Assembly: GCA_934643865.1 (NCBI GenBank) | Contig: CAKUCX010000051.1 | Coordinates: 1 to 24,315, forward strand | Direction of reading: 5' to 3' | DNA length: 24,315 bases | Source of the DNA: an uncultured Kiritimatiellota bacterium | Lineage (GTDB): Bacteria > Verrucomicrobiota > Kiritimatiellia > RFP12 > UBA1067 | Shown here: one piece after another, positions 14,367-20,626 of the stretch | Position numbering within the stretch: the first letter of the stretch is position 1 | How the letters are laid out: the number at the start of each line of letters is the position of its first letter | Translations under genes and position numbers: made by a program | The notes under the pieces: model-generated | Database searches by the model: none | What the model was told of the DNA's origin: nothing | What the model saw: the letters and a program-made list of their open reading frames with translations, nothing else

Positions 14367-14383
14367 ATGATGCCGTAATCCGT
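14367..14383 (-). repeat. Shared intergenic motif, copy 3
   Basis: Plus strand ATGATGCCGTAATCCGT, 58 bp upstream of the amidoligase start. It lies at the edge of an AT-rich patch (14400-14450) that could hold the promoter, although no convincing -35/-10 pair is visible. Confidence 0.4.
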
Positions 14384-14488
14384 GACTAATAGCCAGTGGG
14401 TATTTTGATATTTTCACTATTTTTCAGCGAAATTATCGTTTATAATCGGCGGCAAAAGGCGCGAAAACCACGAAGGACGCAGGGTCGG

Positions 14489-14532
14489 AAAAACGAAAGC
14501 GGCGTCGCCCCGTCGATTCGGAGCGACGCCGC
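14489..14532 (-). terminator. Intrinsic terminator after the second cyclotransferase gene
   Basis: A perfect 10-bp stem pairs GCGGCGTCGC (14532-14523 on the minus strand) with GCGACGCCGC (14508-14499), with a 14-nt loop, followed on the minus strand by TTTCGTTTTT. It lies 34 bp after the stop at 14566, so it closes the 15261-14566 operon. Confidence 0.85.
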
Positions 14533-14565
14533 CCAAGGCGCGTCGGCGCGTTTCAGCGCGTCACG

Positions 14566-14949
14566 TCATGCTTGACCGCCTTGGCGGTACTTCCGCCAGT
14601 CGCCGGATTGGATGACCTTCGCCTCGGCGGGGAGGCGGTTCATGATGTACACCCATGCGCGGACGCGTCCGCTCGCGGTGAACACGTCGATCTCCTCGCG
14701 GCGGTAGAAACGCGGATAGCCCTCGAGCCTGTCCATCGACGAGAACGCCTCGCTGTTGACGATGAGAAGTTCGCCTTCGATGCGCGTCTCGCCGTCCTTG
14801 ACGAACGCGGGGAATCCGAATCCCGTGTCGTAGATGGTTCCCGTAGTCCATGCGGGAAACCGTCTCGCGCCACGCGCCCGTCCGCAGTTGCATTCGTTTG
14901 AGAGGAGCGTTCCGTACACGAACACGCGATACTCGTTTTCCGTTTCCAT
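14566..14949 (-). CDS. Second gamma-glutamylcyclotransferase-like (AIG2) protein
   Basis: 127 aa from METENEYRVFVYGTLLSNEC. The frame is open further upstream, but AGAAAGGA sits just before this ATG, so the longer form is rejected. VFVYGTL is the hallmark first loop of AIG2-like proteins. RIEGELLIVNSEAFSSMDRLEGYPRFYRRE gives the central strands and the catalytic Glu in LEGYP. It is shorter than the 185-aa paralogue at 12802 and lacks its basic tail; the two are only distantly alike, so this is unlikely to be a simple local duplication. Two cyclotransferases around one amidoligase suggest a small make-and-remove amide cycle, with unknown substrate. Confidence 0.87.
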   Translation of the reverse strand: METENEYRVFVYGTLLSNECNCGRARGARRFPAWTTGTIYDTGFGFPAFVKDGETRIEGELLIVNSEAFSSMDRLEGYPRFYRREEIDVFTASGRVRAWVYIMNRLPAEAKVIQSGDWRKYRQGGQA

Positions 14950-15001
14950 TTTCGTTTTCCTTTCTCGGCCGGAAATCTCCAGCCGCATAGTTTGTCAATT
15001 T

Positions 15002-15033
15002 GCCTCGCCGCAGAAAACCGTCTGCGGCGAGGC
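15002..15033 (-). other. Perfect 13-bp intergenic stem-loop
   Basis: GCCTCGCCGCAGA (15002-15014) and TCTGCGGCGAGGC (15021-15033) pair completely around a 6-nt loop. It falls between the 72-aa gene and the cyclotransferase gene. The minus strand continues AAATTGAC rather than a T-run, so it is more likely a processing or stability element, or an attenuator, than a full terminator. Confidence 0.65.
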
Positions 15034-15042
15034 GGTTCAGAT

Positions 15043-15261
15043 TCAGACCTCGACGAGGTTCACGTACTCCCGCGTCACCGCGAGGAGGTTCTCGTAGTTG
15101 CCGGAGGTGGCGCGGCGTTGGTACTCCGCCACCTTGTCGGCGTGACCGTTCCGGCGGAGAGCCTTGGCGGTCGCCCCCATGATCCAAAAGGCGTTCCCCG
15201 TGGGTCCCGCCGGTTCATACGTGACCGTCTCGCCGGTCAGCGGATTCTTCTCGTTCGTCAT
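15043..15261 (-). CDS. Small hypothetical protein, 72 aa
   Basis: MTNEKNPLTGETVTYEPAGP...; the start is chosen because AAAGGAAAAGAAG precedes this ATG, while the frame's earlier ATG lacks a site. The N-terminal PLTGETVTYEPAG looks like a short beta hairpin. The C-terminal half (AKALRRNGHADKVAEYQRRA, then NYENLLAVTREYV) is two amphipathic helices. It is the first gene of the unit ending with the cyclotransferase at 14566 and shares its AAAGGAAAA-type ribosome site. I do not recognise the family; similar short proteins occur in phage and island operons. Confidence 0.65.
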   Translation of the reverse strand: MTNEKNPLTGETVTYEPAGPTGNAFWIMGATAKALRRNGHADKVAEYQRRATSGNYENLLAVTREYVNLVEV

Positions 15262-15320
15262 CTTCTTTTCCTTTTTTCGGGTTGTTGAAAATTGCCCGCC
15301 CTCCACCCGGAGGGCTCATA

Positions 15321-15354
15321 CGGACGATTGGATAGGCTCTCGATTCGCGCCCCC
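15321..15354 (+). repeat. 35-bp inverted repeat, copy B
   Basis: Plus strand CGGACGATTGGATAGGCTCT then CGATTCGCGCCCCC, matching copy A at 12727-12761 in opposite orientation with three substitutions and one gap. Next to it, GCCCTCC-ACCC-GGAGGGC forms a small hairpin. Confidence 0.7.
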
Positions 15355-15383
15355 GCGAGGTCTTGGAACCATCTTCGGAAACG

Positions 15384-15420
15384 AAAAAAGCGGGTACGCC
15401 AGATCGACCGGCGTACCCGC
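15384..15420 (-). terminator. Strong intrinsic terminator of the phage-like operon
   Basis: A perfect 11-bp stem pairs GCGGGTACGCC with GGCGTACCCGC (15420-15410 and 15400-15390 on the minus strand) and is followed by TTTTTT (15389-15384). It lies 6 bp beyond the stop of the 124-aa gene and ends the 19507-15427 transcript. Confidence 0.93.
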
Positions 15421-15426
15421 AACCAT

Positions 15427-15801
15427 TCACTTCGCTTTGCAGTCTTCGCACTTACCGCAGTTGGTATCTTCACCTTCGCCGGACTCGTTGACCGCAGCCT
15501 CCTCGATTCGCCGCGAGAGGTTGTCAACGAGACCTTCGTATGCCTTCTGCATCAGCGCGTGGATTTTCTCACCCTGCTTCCGCGAGAGCGTTCCGTCCGC
15601 GACGAGCTTTTCGATGCGGTTCGACACCGCTTCGCGCCCGCCGCTTTCGTATGCGCTCTTCAGAGCCTCCACGACCTTTTCGCGTGGAGCGGCCTTGCCG
15701 ATGAGGGCGCAGCCCGTGCAGAGCTTGACGCACACCAAGAGCGCGATGAACGTCAACGCCGCCTGGAGCACGATATTGAGTAGTCTTTCCAGTTTGTTCA
15801 T
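15427..15801 (-). CDS. Small membrane-anchored helical protein, possible phage inner-membrane lysis/spanin-like protein
   Basis: 124 aa with one hydrophobic segment at about residues 9-28 (IVLQAALTFIALLVCVKLC) followed by CTGC and a charged helical domain (EALKSAYESGGREAV; IEKLVADGTLSRKQG). The C-terminus is acidic and ends in a CxxCxxC-like cluster (CGKCEDCKAK). The start is supported by AAGGAGAATCCGAA. It is the last gene of the operon, after a small lipoprotein. An inner-membrane protein with coiled-coil content beside a small lipoprotein resembles phage i-spanin/o-spanin pairs; this is inference from layout only. A plain lipoprotein is also possible. Confidence 0.7.
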   Translation of the reverse strand: MNKLERLLNIVLQAALTFIALLVCVKLCTGCALIGKAAPREKVVEALKSAYESGGREAVSNRIEKLVADGTLSRKQGEKIHALMQKAYEGLVDNLSRRIEEAAVNESGEGEDTNCGKCEDCKAK

Positions 15802-15840
15802 TTCGGATTCTCCTTGTCTGTTGTTGTTGATCCGCTCCCC

Positions 15841-16056
15841 TCACCATGAGAAGAGCGAGAAGGTCTTGTTGCCCGACCAGTCGGGCTGGCCGGATTTGAT
15901 GGTCTCGGACTTGAGCGCACCGATGCGCTGTCCGTCCTTGCGCGTCTGCATCGTCGTGGGCGTGGGCTCGTACCACTCCCTCGTCTCGAGCCGTTGCGAC
16001 GCGCAGCCGGAGAGGGCGGCGGCGAGAACGCCGCCGCAAATGGCAAGCCACTTCAT
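15841..16056 (-). CDS. Small lipoprotein, 71 aa
   Basis: MKWLAICGGVLAAALSGCAS has a basic start, hydrophobic core and lipobox LSGC with Cys18 as the lipidation site. The mature part is 54 residues with a Trp/Tyr motif (EWYEP) and a C-terminus rich in Ser, Lys and aromatics (GNKTFSLFSW). The ATG overlaps the TGA of the preceding gene (ATGA), indicating coupling, and GAGGTG lies upstream. It could be an outer-membrane spanin-like subunit or a structural lipoprotein; no family is recognised. Confidence 0.75.
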   Translation of the reverse strand: MKWLAICGGVLAAALSGCASQRLETREWYEPTPTTMQTRKDGQRIGALKSETIKSGQPDWSGNKTFSLFSW

Positions 16057-16505
16057 GCCGCACCTCTTTCCTGCGGACGCGCAGGAGCGCGTCCCTCCCG
16101 CGCCTCGAACGGGGCGTACCACGCCGCCCATCCGAAACGCTGGCAGATGCGGGCGAACTTCACCGCATCCCACATGACCTTGTACCGGCGCGGCCTCCAC
16201 CACCCGAAGGCGGCACAGGCGACCTTGATTCCGTTCCGGCAGAAGCGGGCGTTGCTCTCCGCAAACGCCTCCCGCGTCCCGTCCGACTCGCTCCATTCCA
16301 CGTCGTGGATGAACGCGACCGGCGCGAGCGAGGGATGGAGCGAATCGAGGACGACGCGAAGCCATCCGGGAAACGCCTCCGGCCCGATGCCGTTGAACAG
16401 CCGCGCAAGCTCCTCGTCCGTGTGCTTGGCGAGGACTTCGCGTCCCTCAAGACCGTACTCCTCGCAGAGACGCTTGAGCCGCTTGATCTCGTCGATGCCC
16501 GCCAT
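16053..16505 (-). CDS. Hypothetical phage-type protein with an FIHDVEW motif
   Basis: 150 aa from MAGIDEIKRLKRLCEEYGLE; the upstream open frame is a shadow of the neighbouring gene and GGAGTG precedes this ATG. A helical N-terminus (residues 5-45) leads to a middle segment VAFIHDVEWSESDGTREAFAESNARFCRN (about 63-91). The HD followed by a D/N-rich helix resembles small phage proteins with a phospholipase-like or DUF1353-like core, in which the His-Asp pair and a later Asp/Asn are conserved. That assignment is tentative. The C-terminus is rich in Trp, Arg and Pro. It is coupled to the lipoprotein gene by ATGA overlap. Confidence 0.7.
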   Translation of the reverse strand: MAGIDEIKRLKRLCEEYGLEGREVLAKHTDEELARLFNGIGPEAFPGWLRVVLDSLHPSLAPVAFIHDVEWSESDGTREAFAESNARFCRNGIKVACAAFGWWRPRRYKVMWDAVKFARICQRFGWAAWYAPFEAREGRAPARPQERGAA

Positions 16506-16510
16506 CGCCG

Positions 16511-16993
16511 TCACTCCTCGTAGATGCACTTCGAGAGGATCGCCTCGGCCTGCTCGTCCGTCATGCGGGCGTAGCCCTTGATGGCGGCGAGCGCCTCGGC
16601 GAAGAGCGGGTTGTCCTCGCGGAAGTTCTGCGCGGCGACGTAGTAGTCGTAGAATCCGCGTTCCTCGATCCACGTCTTCACAAGCACCCACTTGTCGGCC
16701 TCCTTCAAGGCGGCGACGAGTTTCAACTTCGAGAATACGCGCACACCGCTGGAGGGCGTTTCGCCCGCCACGACCTTGTACACGCACGTGAGCGTGTCCG
16801 CGCCCTCGAGCCAGCCGGACACCTCTACGCGGTATCCCGGCTCCGCCGTGGGCTTCACGTCCACGACCTTCTTCCACCCCGCCGCGAGGTAGCTCACCTT
16901 GGTGGGGTTCATCTTCACGCCGTCCTCCGTCTCCAGGGCGTTGGGGGCGTACTCGATCCGGCCGTTCACCAGCCGTCCGTACTTCGTGTTCAT
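16511..16993 (-). CDS. Hypothetical protein resembling phage tail-distal proteins
   Basis: 160 aa. The N-terminus MNTKYGRLVNGRIEYAPNAL is of the kind seen in small proteins placed after tail fibre genes in many prophages (XkdW-like); this is recalled, not searched. A beta-rich first half (YRVEVSGWLEGADTLTCVYKVV) is followed by a helical second half with FSKLKLVAALKEADKW and a terminal MTDEQAEAILSKCIYEE. The start is supported by AAAGGACAGTAG. It lies between the LRR/PKD gene and the HD-motif gene with small gaps. A fibre chaperone or baseplate-associated role would fit the position, but nothing proves it. Confidence 0.7.
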   Translation of the reverse strand: MNTKYGRLVNGRIEYAPNALETEDGVKMNPTKVSYLAAGWKKVVDVKPTAEPGYRVEVSGWLEGADTLTCVYKVVAGETPSSGVRVFSKLKLVAALKEADKWVLVKTWIEERGFYDYYVAAQNFREDNPLFAEALAAIKGYARMTDEQAEAILSKCIYEE

Positions 16994-17009
16994 CTACTGT
17001 CCTTTCTGT

Positions 17010-17729
17010 TTATTCGTGAATGACCGTTCCGTTGCCGAGGACGATGCCGTCCGAACCGTGGAAACGTGCCGAAGCGGGTGCGCGGAACGAGAAGTCCCGC
17101 ATCGCCTTTATGCGCGAACAGGGCGAACCGCGCAGGTACAGGTCTGCGAGATGCCCGCCGTAGTAGTTCCAGAACTCCGACCCGATCTGCGTGACGTTGT
17201 CCGCGTGTATCTGCGTAGGACTCGGCCCGCAGTAGAAGGACGTCTGGACGAGCTGCGTCATGGACGGGAGAATGAAGTCCGTTATGCCGAGCGTCGTGCC
17301 GAAGGCGTAGCCTCCAATCGAGGTGACATTCGGCAGGCAAATGACGCCCCTCATGTTGTGGCAGTTGTTGAAGCCGTATCCGGCTATCGACGTGACCTTC
17401 GTGCCGAGCGAGACCAGCTCTATCAGCATATCGCGGTAATGGTCGCCGCCGGGATTCCCTGCGGTGAAGCCGAATGTCGCGAGATCGTCGCTGATCCTTA
17501 CGACGTAGTCCCTTGCCCTCGCATAGGTGTGCGTTCTGCCGTTGAGGTTCGGAAACTTCTCGACGGAGCCGTCTCCCCAGTCGACCGTCACGTCTGCGCT
17601 TCCCGGCGCAAGACCTCCCGAGCATATCTTGGCGGTCAGGTAGCGTGGATCTGCCCGGATCAGCAGAACGGTTCTGCCGCCGCCGGAGATCGATTCGCTC
17701 CACACGATCCGCCTTGACGCGATCTGCAT
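17010..17729 (-). CDS. PKD-like and BspA-type LRR protein, candidate tail or surface-binding protein
   Basis: 239 aa from MQIASRRIVWSES; the perfect GGAGG and the TAATG overlap with the previous gene decide this start over an earlier ATG. Residues about 45-90 contain VTVDWGDGSVEKFP and HTYARARDYVVRIS, the W-G-D-G-S and H-T-Y signature of PKD-like beta sandwiches. Residues about 115-200 are BspA-type LRRs (TSIAGYGFNNCHNMRGVICL; VTSIGGYAFGTTLGITDFIL). There is no signal peptide, unlike the LRR protein at 3629, so export by the general pathway is not indicated. That fits a phage structural protein or receptor-binding tip. The neighbouring gene carries an InlB repeat. Confidence 0.8.
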   Translation of the reverse strand: MQIASRRIVWSESISGGGRTVLLIRADPRYLTAKICSGGLAPGSADVTVDWGDGSVEKFPNLNGRTHTYARARDYVVRISDDLATFGFTAGNPGGDHYRDMLIELVSLGTKVTSIAGYGFNNCHNMRGVICLPNVTSIGGYAFGTTLGITDFILPSMTQLVQTSFYCGPSPTQIHADNVTQIGSEFWNYYGGHLADLYLRGSPCSRIKAMRDFSFRAPASARFHGSDGIVLGNGTVIHE

Positions 17730-18751
17730 TACGCGCCTCCTTCCGGTGTCCACACGACATCATCGATCCAGCCGCAGTCATCGCCGTCCGCGACGCTGCC
17801 GTCCTTGTCGTACCGCCACTCGACCGTGTGCGAACCGTCCGTGCCGATGGTGTGCGAGAAGTCCGCCCACTCGCGCCAGCCGCTGATCCGCGCCACCTCG
17901 TTTCCGTCGATGATGACGTGTAGCCTGTCGTACTCGCCCTCGCTCGACGTGCGCCAACGAAACGCGAGCGTTCCCTTGCCCTGCACGGTCGTGGTGAGCG
18001 TGGTCGCGCCGTTGTCGCCGATTGCGCCGGAACGCGCCGCACCGTCGCCGTCCACGAACCACGGGCTTTCGCCTTCGGAGAAGAACGTGAGGTTTCTCGC
18101 GGCGCAGATCGCGTCCACGAACGGATCGACGTACACCTCCCAATGCGCGTAGAGGTTCGTCACGCCAGTCTTGCACCGGTCTGTCGCCTCGACCTTCACG
18201 CCGTCCTCCGCCGCCGTGAACCAGCCCACGAACGTGTACCCCGCCAGCGTGGGCTTGGGGAGCGCGGAATACTGTGCACCGAGCTTGAACGCGTACTTCG
18301 TCTTGTCGAGCGTCCCGCCGCAGGCATCGAACTCCACCTCGATGTCGATGTCCACCATCTTGCGGTTCACGATGAAGATGCCGTTGTCGAGCTCGGTGAA
18401 GGCAAACACGTTCACGCCCGTCTCGCACTTGAACACGTCATCGTCCACGTCCTCGAACGAGATCGTCTCGCCCGTGGGCGCGGCGAACGTCACCTCCGGG
18501 ATTTCGTCGGCGGTGATGACGAGCCTCGCGAAGAAGTCCCTCGCCGATCCTTTCGCCTCCGGCGGCACGACGAGCTTGAGCGGCCCGCCGCCCGTGGCGA
18601 TGTCGATCCGCGTGATTGCTCGGTCTGTGAGGTTCACGACTCCGTCCTCCGGCACCCGCCGGAGAATCCTGTACCTCGCGGCGACGCCGCCGCCGTCGCC
18701 CTCGCCGCCCGAGCCGGTATCGTCGAGCTGCGGAATGTATAGAACGTCCAT
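17729..18751 (-). CDS. InlB-repeat and C-terminal beta-sandwich protein, candidate fibre protein
   Basis: 340 aa, no signal peptide. Residues 1-135 form a beta-rich domain that resembles the product of the 19028 gene (both have a VPPEAKG- or VPGKARDF-like segment, then DFFARLVITA or DFMLRVTA). This suggests a shared fold. Residues about 140-205 are an InlB B-type (Listeria-Bacteroides) repeat: VEFDACGGTLDKTKYAF ... AGYTFVGWFTAAEDG ... NLYAHW. Residues about 220-338 form a jelly-roll-like domain (GKGTLAFRWRTSSEGEYDRL; GWIDDVVW) common in PVC-phylum surface proteins. It begins directly after the stop of the 87-aa gene. The likely role is carbohydrate or cell binding. Confidence 0.8.
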   Translation of the reverse strand: MDVLYIPQLDDTGSGGEGDGGGVAARYRILRRVPEDGVVNLTDRAITRIDIATGGGPLKLVVPPEAKGSARDFFARLVITADEIPEVTFAAPTGETISFEDVDDDVFKCETGVNVFAFTELDNGIFIVNRKMVDIDIEVEFDACGGTLDKTKYAFKLGAQYSALPKPTLAGYTFVGWFTAAEDGVKVEATDRCKTGVTNLYAHWEVYVDPFVDAICAARNLTFFSEGESPWFVDGDGAARSGAIGDNGATTLTTTVQGKGTLAFRWRTSSEGEYDRLHVIIDGNEVARISGWREWADFSHTIGTDGSHTVEWRYDKDGSVADGDDCGWIDDVVWTPEGGA

Positions 18752-19015
18752 CTACTTGTCCTCCGGGTCCTTGATTTCCATCGTGTCGTTGATCGGGACG
18801 TAGCGGAGCGACTCCGCGTCCTCCCACTTTCCGTACGCCCACATGAGGCGCACGTTCCCGTGCTCGTCCTTGTCGAGCCGGTGGATCGGACGTTCCGCCT
18901 CGCCGTCGAAGCAGACGTACAGGATGCCGTCGATCCGTTTCATGAGGTGTGCGTCCAGCTCCTTCCGCTTGAAGAACTGGCTCGTCGCCTCGAATCCGTA
19001 GCAGTCTATTTGCAT
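18752..19015 (-). CDS. Small hypothetical protein, 87 aa
   Basis: MQIDCYGFEATSQFFKRKEL...; mixed alpha/beta with a repeated pattern of short beta strands (GILYVCFDGEAERPIHRL, NVRLMWAYGKWED). It has a strong ribosome site AAAGGAGAGAAACC, and its stop directly abuts the next ATG, so expression is tied to the InlB-repeat gene. There is no signal peptide or membrane segment. I do not recognise the family. The placement between two proteins sharing an N-terminal domain suggests a structural accessory. Confidence 0.7.
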   Translation of the reverse strand: MQIDCYGFEATSQFFKRKELDAHLMKRIDGILYVCFDGEAERPIHRLDKDEHGNVRLMWAYGKWEDAESLRYVPINDTMEIKDPEDK

Positions 19016-19027
19016 GGTTTCTCTCCT

Positions 19028-19507
19028 TTAGGTTTCAAGTCTCTCCACGACCTTGCGGGCGACGAGCAGCACGTCGGCCGCAGTCTCGGTGAAGAAGTAC
19101 ACGACCGTCTCGCCGTCGTTCAGAGGTTCGAGTGCGCCTTCCTCTCCCTCGAACGCCTCCGCGCCCGTAAAGACGATCTCGTTCTCTCCGTTGGCGGTCA
19201 CGCGGAGCATGAAGTCACGCGCCTTGCCCGGCACCATGTCGGGCATCACGACCGTCGTCGTGCGCGGGGCCTTGGGGCCGGCTTCGCCGTTCTGCGCTTC
19301 GCTTGAACCTTCCCTCCGAGCTTCGCTCTCCGGCGCATTTCCATCGACGGCGAGAAGGTTCACGGCATTGTTGACAAGGTGCGCAACGCCGTTTTTCGGG
19401 ATGATGCGCACGATGTTTCGTTGTGCATAGTCGGCGGCGGATTGCCGCGCCATGCCGCGCAAGAGGGACGTCAATTTGTCCCACTGCGGAAATGCGATTA
19501 GTCGCAT
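19028..19507 (-). CDS. Hypothetical protein sharing a domain with the InlB-repeat protein
   Basis: 159 aa from MRLIAFPQWDKLTSLLRGMA; an earlier in-frame TTG is less likely because GGGG sits 5 nt before this ATG. An N-terminal helical part (residues 1-45) precedes a variable Glu/Ala-rich linker (about 58-80), then a beta-rich C-terminal domain (VVMPDMVPGKARDFMLRVTA; NEIVFTGAEAFEGEE) that parallels residues 50-120 of the 340-aa protein encoded at 17729. First gene of the eight-gene operon as far as visible. The ribosome site is inside a tight hairpin (see 19513-19524), so its translation may be controlled. Function is unknown. Confidence 0.7.
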   Translation of the reverse strand: MRLIAFPQWDKLTSLLRGMARQSAADYAQRNIVRIIPKNGVAHLVNNAVNLLAVDGNAPESEARREGSSEAQNGEAGPKAPRTTTVVMPDMVPGKARDFMLRVTANGENEIVFTGAEAFEGEEGALEPLNDGETVVYFFTETAADVLLVARKVVERLET

Positions 19508-19512
19508 GTGGA

Positions 19513-19524
19513 CCCCTTTCGGGG
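19513..19524 (-). promoter_or_regulatory. GAAA-loop hairpin enclosing the ribosome site
   Basis: Minus strand CCCCGAAAGGGG ends 5 nt before the ATG at 19507. The stable GAAA loop with four G-C pairs would hide the GGGG ribosome site. A second stem, CGGCGGC/GCCGCCG (19535-19553), lies just upstream. Confidence 0.55.
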
Positions 19525-19641
19525 ATATTGAAATCGGCGGCAACTCGCCGCCGTTGGGTAAAGATGTTTATTGCCGCCGAAAGGAATCTTTCAGCGACAA
19601 ACGGTTGAAGCGATAAAGAAGCGAGGGGACAGAAACACGAA

Positions 19642-19663
19642 CCGCCGCCCAATCGGGCGGCGG
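19642..19663 (-). terminator. GC-rich hairpin after the caspase/hydrolase operon
   Basis: CCGCCGCCC (19642-19650) pairs with GGGCGGCGG (19655-19663) around AATC. The minus strand continues TTCGTGTTTC, a weak T-rich tail. It is placed 37 bp after the last stop, so it is the probable end of the 24315-19700 operon. Confidence 0.6.
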
Positions 19664-19699
19664 CGTGGCTACGCGATTACAACTATCGGTGCGTATTTG

Positions 19700-20626
19700 T
19701 CACCAAGCCCGAGCATCCTCAAGATTCGTGTCGTTGGGTTTGGGGTTGAACCAAGACTTCATGCTAAGGCCGATGGCGAGATTCAGCTTTTCGCCGATGC
19801 GCCCATAGTTTGCGCTCGTCACTTGCCCCAGATGGTTTGTAGCCGTGCGGGTACGGAATATGAAATACTCGTTTTCGGCGGGCAGAACCTTCTTAATCAT
19901 GTGGTCGTTCTTGCGCTCCCGTTCAAGCACGAGAGACTTTGAGAACACGGCATTGGTGTTTGCATGATAGGCATACAAGAACTGGCTGGACGGCTCGGCC
20001 TTCATCGAATAGAAGCCATCCACGACATTCGGCATTGACAATGTGAGCTTGTTCCAATAGGTAGTGCCCCACCCGTCTTCGGGATGTTCAATCGCCTCGT
20101 AAAGAAGCGACATGTCCTTGTGCTTGCCTTTGCCGTATGGCGGACACCATTCGCAAGATTCAAGGTCAATGAAGAACACCTCGTTTGTCACGGGGAAAGC
20201 CCAATACTGCTTGTGGCTGAAATTCAAGCTGACAGGATTGCGCTTCTTCTTCAATACGACCACCGTCTCAACCGTGCCATTTGACCACTTGCGCTGCTGC
20301 TCCGCCTCTTTGTCGGACAGGATTCTAAACTTGGGGTCTGCCTTTGTCTCGTAGTACCCATCCTTGCGTATCCATGTATGCGCCTCGCCGATACAGCGCC
20401 CCTTGGCGGAGAAGCATCCTTGCGCGTCCGTTTTGCCGCGTTTGACATCAACTTTTTCCGGCGCAGTGTAGAACGTGACGGAGATCGTGGCGTCTGGCAC
20501 GGCATCGCCCATATCGTCAACGACCTTGATTCTCACATCGGCCATTGCGCCGTCAATGATGGGGCTGTATGCGACGGCAAAATGGACGGTGCCAATTGCC
20601 GCGAAAAGGCAAGCAAGAGTTTTCAT
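19700..20626 (-). CDS. Secreted protein with a carboxypeptidase-regulatory-like (Ig-type) domain
   Basis: 308 aa with a signal peptide (MKTLACLFAAIGTVHFAVAY). Residues about 28-125 look like a CarboxypepD_reg/Big-type beta sandwich: IKVVDDMGDAVPDATISVTF ... KTDAQGCFSAKGRC ... IRKDGYYETK ... VETVVVLKKK. The rest (about 130-308) has no family I recognise; it is rich in Trp, Tyr and Cys (ESCEWCPPYGKG) and contains SANYGRIGEKLNLAIGLSMK near the end. The start codon overlaps the stop of the hydrolase gene (ATGA at 20623-20626), so it is translated with it. Probably cell-surface or periplasmic, acting with the hydrolase. Confidence 0.8.
   Translation of the reverse strand: MKTLACLFAAIGTVHFAVAYSPIIDGAMADVRIKVVDDMGDAVPDATISVTFYTAPEKVDVKRGKTDAQGCFSAKGRCIGEAHTWIRKDGYYETKADPKFRILSDKEAEQQRKWSNGTVETVVVLKKKRNPVSLNFSHKQYWAFPVTNEVFFIDLESCEWCPPYGKGKHKDMSLLYEAIEHPEDGWGTTYWNKLTLSMPNVVDGFYSMKAEPSSQFLYAYHANTNAVFSKSLVLERERKNDHMIKKVLPAENEYFIFRTRTATNHLGQVTSANYGRIGEKLNLAIGLSMKSWFNPKPNDTNLEDARAW

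Noticed and set aside
15798..16046. 82-aa minus-strand frame overlapping the lipoprotein gene
   Set aside because: The overlapping frame has a signal peptide with lipobox, a ribosome site and an ATGA overlap with its neighbour; this frame is Arg/Ser/Pro-rich without features.
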